DNA from: Desulfobulbaceae bacterium
Lineage (GTDB): Bacteria; Desulfobacterota; Desulfobulbia; Desulfobulbales; Desulfocapsaceae
Direction of reading: 5' to 3'
Length of the DNA stretch: 5,166 nt
Assembly: GCA_003509305.1 (NCBI GenBank)
Contig: DOMU01000067.1
Span: forward strand, 5,798 to 10,963
The notes under the pieces are model-generated. The model had not been told where the DNA came from. It saw only the letters and a program-made list of their open reading frames with translations, and made no database searches. The position numbers and the translations under genes were made by a program. Positions 1 to 5,166 of this stretch are shown here, one piece after another; position 1 is the first letter of the stretch, and the number at the start of each line of letters is the position of its first letter.

Positions 1-1489
<1,489 letters not shown>

Positions 1490-1503
<14 letters not shown>

Positions 1504-2479
1504 ATTCAACACTTCCTTTTGAGCGCCACGATTCGGTGACGATATGCAGGCGACGGCGCAGACCGAGTTGTTCGAGCCGCAGCAGATTACCGCGCCGCTG
1601 GCCGCTGAGCCGCGACCGGTCGCGGGGTGAAACGAAGATTGTCAGGATTTGCCCGGTGGTTAGGGCGCTCAGGCGGCGGCGCAGTTCGAGAAACCATAGC
1701 CGCTGGGCGGCCATTTCCCCCAAGGCCGGATGATACGGCCCGGCGAGAACCGCCGGCGCTAACTCCGTCGATGGTGGTAAACCATAGCGAATCACTTCAA
1801 TGCCGGCGGCATCGAACAGGCGCTTGGCCCGCGCCAGCCAGGCAACGGTTGTGGTCAGGGAAAGGGGCCGGTACAAGCCGGCGGCATATAAATCGGCCAG
1901 ACCGGTACCGGCCAGAACCAGGGCCGGGTAGAGCCGTACCATGGCCGGACGCAGAGCTATGGTTTCTCTGATGGTGGCAAGGAATGAGGGCCAGCTTTCG
2001 CCCGGCAGGCCGGGCAGCAACTGGACGCCGCAGACAAAACCCAGCCGTTTTATGGTGGCGATTGCCTGCCTCGTATCATCAGTCGTATGGCCGCGCCGCG
2101 AGAGAGCCAGCACCAGTTCATCCAGGGATTGCACGCCCAGTTCAACAGTGGTTACGCCCCAATCGCGCAGCCGGAAGAGATTGTCCTGGCCACAGCAATC
2201 AGGCCTCGTCGATACACGAATGGTGGCGATGCGGCCATCGGCCAGATAAGGTCGCGCCTGAGCCAGCAGCTTTTCCTGCTCGGCCCAGGGCAGGCAGGTG
2301 AAGGAACCGCCATAGAAGGCCAGTTGTGCCGGGTGTTTTTGTGAACGGGCCAGCCATGTTTCAATCTCCGCCGCCACATCCGGAAAAGAATCGCCACCAG
2401 CAATCGCTTGCTGATCGCAAAACAGACAGCGGTGCGGACAGCCGCGATGGCCGATGAAGACCGGGATGATCAGCGGCAT
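1490..2479 (-). CDS. Elp3-like radical SAM protein of unassigned function
   Basis: A complete 329-residue radical SAM enzyme. The N-terminus carries CPHRCLFC (residues 14-21), the CxxxCxxC motif that ligates the [4Fe-4S] cluster used to cleave S-adenosylmethionine. GGSFT (57-61) is the SAM-binding glycine motif. STRPD (90-94), VELGVQSLD (112-120), SRRGHT (127-132), LLPGLPGE (154-161) and VRLYPALVLAGT (181-192) are conserved landmarks of the Elp3/YhcC-type radical SAM core. The protein ends soon after a short C-terminal region and lacks the acetyltransferase domain of true Elp3, so tRNA wobble-uridine modification cannot be assumed. The ATG overlaps the rnc stop by 10 bases (ATG at 2479-2477, rnc TGA at 2472-2470). 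No good ribosome site precedes it, which suggests translation coupled to rnc. From memory, genes of this type also follow rnc in Firmicutes and some deltaproteobacterial genomes. The substrate is unknown; an RNA-related role is inference from neighbours. Confidence 0.93.
1512..1517 (-). promoter_or_regulatory. Ribosome binding site of the ABC-F gene
   Basis: On the minus strand this reads AGGAAG, eight bases before the ATG at 1503. It lies within the last codons of the radical SAM gene. It supports independent ribosome entry for the ABC-F gene and fixes its start despite the 14-base gene overlap. Confidence 0.7.
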
Positions 2480-3210
2480 TGGCCAGCGGCGTGACGCAAA
2501 CGTTCAAGGCTTTCGGCGGCGGCCTTTTTTTCCGCCTCTTTTTTCGAGCCGGCCTCGCCGGTGCCGAGTACTTCACCGTGGAACAGCACCGATACCGTGT
2601 ACTGCCGGTGATGGGCCGGGCCGTCTTCCTTTTCCAGACGGTAAAGCGGCTGCTCGTTGTACTTTTCCTGCAAGGTTTCCTGGAGCTGCGATTTGCTGTC
2701 GCCAATCAGAAACTGCTGGCGCTCTTCATCGAGTCCCGGCGTGAACAGCGCCTCGGCCAGCGTCTGCGCCGCCGTGAAGCCGCCATCCTCAAAGACGGCG
2801 CCAAAGACGGCCTCAAACGCGCTGGCGAGAATCGACGGTTTGGCCCGCCCCTGTGTCGCCTCTTCGCCCTTGCCGAGGCACAGGTAGGCGCCCAGGTCGA
2901 TTGCTCGCGCCAGCCGCGCCAAATACGTTTCGTTGACCAGGGCCGCCCGTAGCCGGGTCAAATCGCCCTCCCGCAGTTCCGGGTAACGCTGGGTTAACAG
3001 GTGCCCAACCACAAGGTCGAGCACGGCGTCGCCAAGGAATTCGAGGATTTCGTTGTGCTCGGCGGCCTTGCCGCGCTCGAAGGCAAACGATGAATGCACC
3101 AACGCGCGTTGCAGCCAGCGCAGGTCGATGAAACGGTAATCCAGCCGCCCTTCCAAAGCGCTCAACCGCTCTTTATTGGCCAGAATCAGGGCGTCCAACA
3201 CACTTGTCAT
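2470..3210 (-). CDS. rnc: Ribonuclease III
   Basis: Endonuclease that cuts double-stranded RNA, including rRNA precursors and structured mRNAs. The protein has 246 residues, a normal length. The catalytic RNase III domain (about 10-155) contains the signature NEILEFLGDAVLD (53-65), with acidic residues E54, E57 and D61 matching E38, E41 and D45 of the E. coli enzyme; E133 matches E117. The residue matching E. coli D114 is serine (S130, codon AGC at 2823-2821). A double-stranded-RNA-binding domain (about 170-240) ends with the RNA-contacting GSKKEAEKKAA helix (221-231). Start choice: ATG at 3210 is preceded by AAGGGA (3226-3221), 10 bases away. An in-frame TTG at 3231 would add seven residues, but it lies upstream of that ribosome site and has none of its own. 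First gene of the leftward cluster; its end overlaps the radical SAM gene by 10 bases. No clear promoter could be picked for it. Confidence 0.96.
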   Translation of the reverse strand: MTSVLDALILANKERLSALEGRLDYRFIDLRWLQRALVHSSFAFERGKAAEHNEILEFLGDAVLDLVVGHLLTQRYPELREGDLTRLRAALVNETYLARLARAIDLGAYLCLGKGEEATQGRAKPSILASAFEAVFGAVFEDGGFTAAQTLAEALFTPGLDEERQQFLIGDSKSQLQETLQEKYNEQPLYRLEKEDGPAHHRQYTVSVLFHGEVLGTGEAGSKKEAEKKAAAESLERLRHAAGQCR

Positions 3211-3220
3211 ACAGGTGATT

Positions 3221-3226
3221 TCCCTT
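3221..3226 (-). promoter_or_regulatory. Ribosome binding site that decides the rnc start
   Basis: On the minus strand this reads AAGGGA, ten bases before the ATG at 3210. It favours that ATG over the in-frame TTG at 3231-3229, because the site falls downstream of the TTG. The spacing is slightly long but workable. Confidence 0.65.
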
Positions 3227-3252
3227 GTCAAACGGATTTTCTATGGTATAAA
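3225..3252 (+). promoter_or_regulatory. Sigma70-type promoter of tRNA-Cys
   Basis: The -35 element is TTGTCA (3225-3230, five of six consensus bases). A 16-base spacer follows, then TATAAA (3247-3252, five of six). The bases before it read TGG, giving an extended -10 (TGnTATAAA). Transcription should start near 3259, about ten bases before the tRNA, leaving a very short 5' leader for RNase P. The element overlaps the leader of the divergent rnc gene. It is a prediction from sequence alone. Confidence 0.75.
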
Positions 3253-3269
3253 TATGCGGTTTTTACGAG

Positions 3270-3344
3270 GGCGGCGTAGCCAAGTGGTAAGGCAACGGTC
3301 TGCAAAACCGTCATTCAGCGGTTCAAATCCGCTCGCCGCCTCCA
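3270..3344 (+). tRNA. tRNA-Cys, anticodon GCA, CCA encoded
   Basis: The full cloverleaf can be folded by eye. The acceptor stem GGCGGCG (3270-3276) pairs perfectly with CGCCGCC (3334-3340). The D stem GCC (3279-3281) pairs with GGC (3291-3293). The anticodon stem ACGGT (3295-3299) pairs with ACCGT (3307-3311) around the loop CTGCAAA, placing anticodon GCA at 3302-3304. The T stem AGCGG pairs with CCGCT around TTCAAAT. The discriminator base is T (3341), the U73 identity element recognised by cysteinyl-tRNA synthetase, and CCA (3342-3344) is encoded. There is no intron or mismatch in the acceptor or anticodon stems. The gene appears to be a single-tRNA transcription unit with its own promoter and terminator. 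Confidence 0.98.
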
Positions 3345-3355
3345 AGGAATGATGC

Positions 3356-3387
3356 AAGGGATATGGTTCGCCATATCCCTTTTTTTT
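3356..3387 (+). terminator. Intrinsic terminator after tRNA-Cys
   Basis: A perfect 11-base-pair stem, AAGGGATATGG (3356-3366) with CCATATCCCTT (3371-3381), closes a TTCG loop. An unbroken run of eight T residues spans 3380-3387. It starts 12 bases after the tRNA CCA, so it ends the tRNA transcript and insulates hisC from it. On the opposite strand the stem is not followed by a T run, so it should work only rightward. Confidence 0.95.
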
Positions 3388-3610
3388 GTGCCCGGCATTT
3401 GCCGCGCATTCAATACCGGAAAAGCGGGCCGTGGTCAAGCAAGTGGAGAATGAACAAGTGCAATCGGCAGCTTCCCGGCCCTCCGGGAGAATGGCAATCC
3501 TCTTTGCGCCGGTAATGGACTTGTGTATATTCTCGCGGACGTAAATAACAGGTCATGGCCTTTTCGAGCCGTTCTTGCCATCTCCACAATTTTTCTCGGC
3601 GTGTTTCCCC
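3388..3610. other. Intergenic region upstream of hisC, no convincing gene
   Basis: About 220 bases between the tRNA terminator and the preferred hisC start. I see no RNA gene, repeat or riboswitch that I recognise. A six-base-pair hairpin (TCCCGG at 3473-3478, CCGGGA at 3483-3488) has no T run and is not a terminator. The hisC promoter should lie here. Minus-strand reading frames in this stretch have no ribosome site or recognisable protein features. Confidence 0.6.
3503..3531 (+). promoter_or_regulatory. Possible hisC promoter
   Basis: TATATT (3526-3531) is a plausible -10 element. Seventeen bases upstream, TTTGCG (3503-3508) is only a weak -35 match. Transcription would begin near 3538, leaving a leader of about 70 bases before the GTG at 3611. 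It is the best candidate in the gap, but the -35 element is poor, so this is tentative. Confidence 0.3.
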
Positions 3611-4720
3611 GTGCAACTGATTATCCCTGACTACATCAAAACTATTGTTCCCTATCCGCCCGGCAAGCCGCAGGATGAGCTGGAGCGGGAATATGGGGTG
3701 AAAAATTCGATCAAGCTGGCCTCAAACGAAAATCCGTGGGGGCCGTCACCGAAAGCCATCGCCGCCGTCCACGAGGCGGTGGCCACGTTGAACCGTTATC
3801 CGGACGGAGCCAGCTATTATCTCACCCAGGCGCTGGCCGCCCATCATGGCCTTGACACCAGCGAAATCGTCCTCGGTAATGGCTCGAACGAGATGATAGA
3901 ATTTCTCGTCAAAGCCTTCATCCGCGAAGGGCTGGAGGTGATTTGCAGCCACCCATCCTTTCTCATGTATGAGAAATTCACCCAGATGCGCGGCGGGCGC
4001 TGCGTGGTCGCGCCGCTTGCCGGTATGCATCATAACACCGAAGCGGTCTTGGCCGCGATCACGGTGGATACACGGCTGATTTTTCTCGATAATCCCAATA
4101 ATCCCAGCGGCTCGGCGCTGACGCCTTTGACTCTCTGTGATTTTCTCGCCAGGGTACCGGAACATGTGGTGGTGGCGCTTGACGAAGCCTATATCGACTT
4201 CGCTGGGCCGGAGCTGCATCTGGATATTCATGCGTTGATTCGCGGCACAAAAAACCGCTGCCCGGTGGTCTTTCTGCGTACCTTCAGCAAGGCCTACGGC
4301 CTGCCCGCTTTGCGCGTCGGTTACGGCCTGATGCCGCGGGAAATCGCCGCCTGCCTGCACAAGGTACGCCAGGCTTTCAACATCAACAGCCTGGCACAAG
4401 CCGGGGCTTTGGCCGCCCTGAACGATCAGGCCTACTTTCGGGATATTGTCGCGCGTAACCGGCGCGGACGCCAGTTCCTTGTCGACCACCTCAGCCGTCT
4501 CGGCTGCGACCCGCTGCCCAGCGAGACCAATTTCATCTTTTTCGATATTCATGCCGACGCCGACCGCCTGTATGAGGCCATGCTGTATCGTGGTGTGATT
4601 ATCCGTTCGATGCGCGCCTACGGCCATCCGTCCTGCCTGCGGGTGACGGTGGGTACCGACGAGGAAAACACACGTTTTCTTACCGCCATTGAAGAATGCC
4701 TGCGAGAAATCCGTGCCTGA
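3611..4720 (+). CDS. hisC: Histidinol-phosphate aminotransferase (HisC family)
   Basis: Class I/II PLP-dependent aminotransferase that converts imidazole-acetol phosphate and glutamate to histidinol phosphate in histidine synthesis. It has 369 residues from GTG at 3611, a normal length. Motifs, numbered from that start: SNENP (38-42) at the substrate end; GNGSNE (89-94), phosphate-binding; NPNNPSG (161-167); DEAYIDF (191-197), whose D191 and Y194 contact the cofactor; SKAYGLPALRVG with Schiff-base lysine K227 and R235; and LRVTVG with R344 for the substrate carboxylate. Start choice: an in-frame TTG at 3575 would add 12 residues that do not look like HisC, whereas the GTG gives the usual short N-terminus before PDYIKTIVPYPPGKP. 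Neither has a strong ribosome site, and no ATG is available near the expected N-terminus. No other his gene is nearby. Because family members also transaminate aromatic precursors, use in phenylalanine/tyrosine synthesis is possible. Confidence 0.93.
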   Translation: MQLIIPDYIKTIVPYPPGKPQDELEREYGVKNSIKLASNENPWGPSPKAIAAVHEAVATLNRYPDGASYYLTQALAAHHGLDTSEIVLGNGSNEMIEFLVKAFIREGLEVICSHPSFLMYEKFTQMRGGRCVVAPLAGMHHNTEAVLAAITVDTRLIFLDNPNNPSGSALTPLTLCDFLARVPEHVVVALDEAYIDFAGPELHLDIHALIRGTKNRCPVVFLRTFSKAYGLPALRVGYGLMPREIAACLHKVRQAFNINSLAQAGALAALNDQAYFRDIVARNRRGRQFLVDHLSRLGCDPLPSETNFIFFDIHADADRLYEAMLYRGVIIRSMRAYGHPSCLRVTVGTDEENTRFLTAIEECLREIRA

Positions 4721-5166
4721 ACTGTCAGTTATCACCATCGACGGCCCGTCTGGCGTAGGTAAATCGTCGGTCAGCCGCGAGGTGGCCGCCGCCCTCGGCT
4801 ACAGCTACCTCGACACCGGCGCCATGTACCGGGCGGTGGCGGTCTTCGCTCATGACGCTGGCATTGCCGACAGTGACAGCCAGGCGATTGCCGCCGCTCT
4901 TACTGACTTCGAGTTGACACTCGCGCCAGGCGAAGACGGTGTTACCAGGGTTCTGGTTAATGGTCTGGATGTTACCGACCGCCTGCGCTCGCCGGAAATC
5001 TCCATGGCTTCTTCGAGGGTGTCGGCTTTGCCGCCGGTGCGGGAAAAGCTGGGAAGGATGCAGCGGAAAATCGGCGAGGCGGGACGTGTGGTGGCCGAAG
5101 GCCGCGACATGGGCACGGTGGTTTTCCCTGACGCCGCGCATAAATTTTTCCTTGATGCTCAAACGG
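4713..5166 (+). CDS. cmk: Cytidylate kinase (CMP/dCMP kinase), 3' end cut off by window edge
   Basis: Cytosolic kinase that phosphorylates CMP and dCMP to the diphosphates using ATP. The first 151 residues are present (family about 220-230), and the frame is open to the window's end. Visible motifs: P-loop GPSGVGKSS (11-19); LDTGAMYRA (33-41), part of the nucleotide-monophosphate site; VNGLDVTDRLRSPEIS (82-97), from the CMP-binding insert typical of bacterial Cmk; and EGRDMGTVVFPDA (129-141), with the conserved R131 and D132. The preferred start is GTG at 4713, which overlaps the hisC stop by 8 bases and places the P-loop at the usual distance from the N-terminus. The only ribosome-site-like sequence is a weak GAGA a few bases upstream, so coupling to hisC translation is likely. 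In many proteobacteria cmk is followed by ispH and/or rpsA; that part lies outside the window. Confidence 0.95.
   Translation, partial: MPELSVITIDGPSGVGKSSVSREVAAALGYSYLDTGAMYRAVAVFAHDAGIADSDSQAIAAALTDFELTLAPGEDGVTRVLVNGLDVTDRLRSPEISMASSRVSALPPVREKLGRMQRKIGEAGRVVAEGRDMGTVVFPDAAHKFFLDAQT

Noticed and set aside
2479..2952. Plus-strand 157-codon frame opposite rnc
   Set aside because: It is a shadow of the RNase III gene, with no own ribosome site or domain.
3226..3231. Perfect TTGACA on the minus strand upstream of rnc
   Set aside because: It looks like a -35 box, but no -10 lies at the right distance (the nearest, TATGAC, is only 14 bases away), and transcription would begin inside the rnc coding sequence.
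3241..3438. Minus-strand 65-codon frame running antisense through tRNA-Cys
   Set aside because: Its middle (SGFEPLNDGFADRCLTTW) is just the reverse complement of the conserved tRNA T arm and anticodon region, a well-known source of false small proteins. It has no ribosome site, and it crosses the terminator and tRNA promoter.
3473..3488. GC-rich hairpin in the hisC upstream region
   Set aside because: Only six base pairs plus a wobble, with no T run and no alternative pairing that would suggest an attenuator.
3410..3616. Minus-strand 68-codon frame in the gap before hisC
   Set aside because: No recognisable domain, no evident ribosome site, and an Arg/His-rich composition typical of random translation. 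It also overlaps the hisC start.
3746..4738. Minus-strand 330-codon frame opposite hisC
   Set aside because: It is long but lies wholly opposite a clear aminotransferase gene and shows no protein motif. Long antisense frames are common in GC-rich genes.
4725..5162. Minus-strand 145-codon frame opposite cmk
   Set aside because: The plus strand encodes an intact P-loop kinase with all its motifs; the antisense product shows nothing recognisable.

Overview
This looks like an ordinary stretch of a moderately GC-rich bacterial chromosome: housekeeping genes, tightly packed, with no mobile element, CRISPR array, prophage or defence-type locus visible. A member of the former Deltaproteobacteria (Desulfuromonas/Geobacter/Pelobacter-like) is my best guess. 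The reasons are an Elp3-like radical SAM gene next to rnc, a hisC-cmk pair and the general style of the proteins. That placement is an inference from remembered gene order and was not tested.

Left part (1-3210, all on the minus strand). A three-gene cluster is read right to left: rnc (ribonuclease III), an Elp3-like radical SAM protein, and an ABC-F ATPase that runs off the left edge. Each downstream gene starts inside the end of the previous one (10 and 14 base overlaps), so the three are almost certainly co-transcribed and probably translationally coupled. The theme is RNA and ribosome biology: dsRNA processing, a possible RNA-modifying radical SAM enzyme, and a ribosome-associated ATPase.

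Middle part (3211-3610). A complete tRNA-Cys(GCA) gene with encoded CCA lies on the plus strand as its own transcription unit, with a good sigma70-type promoter just upstream and a strong intrinsic terminator just downstream. The rnc operon is divergent from it, so only about 60 bases separate the rnc start from the tRNA. About 220 bases between the tRNA terminator and hisC hold no convincing gene and probably contain the hisC promoter.

Right part (3611-5166, plus strand). A complete hisC-type aminotransferase gene (non-ATG start) overlaps by 8 bases the GTG start of cmk (cytidylate kinase), which runs off the right edge. They form an operon joining amino-acid biosynthesis to nucleotide metabolism.

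I found no previously undescribed system. The points most worth a second look are the unassigned radical SAM gene in the rnc operon, a serine where RNase III often has a metal-binding aspartate, and the crowded divergent promoter region between rnc and tRNA-Cys.
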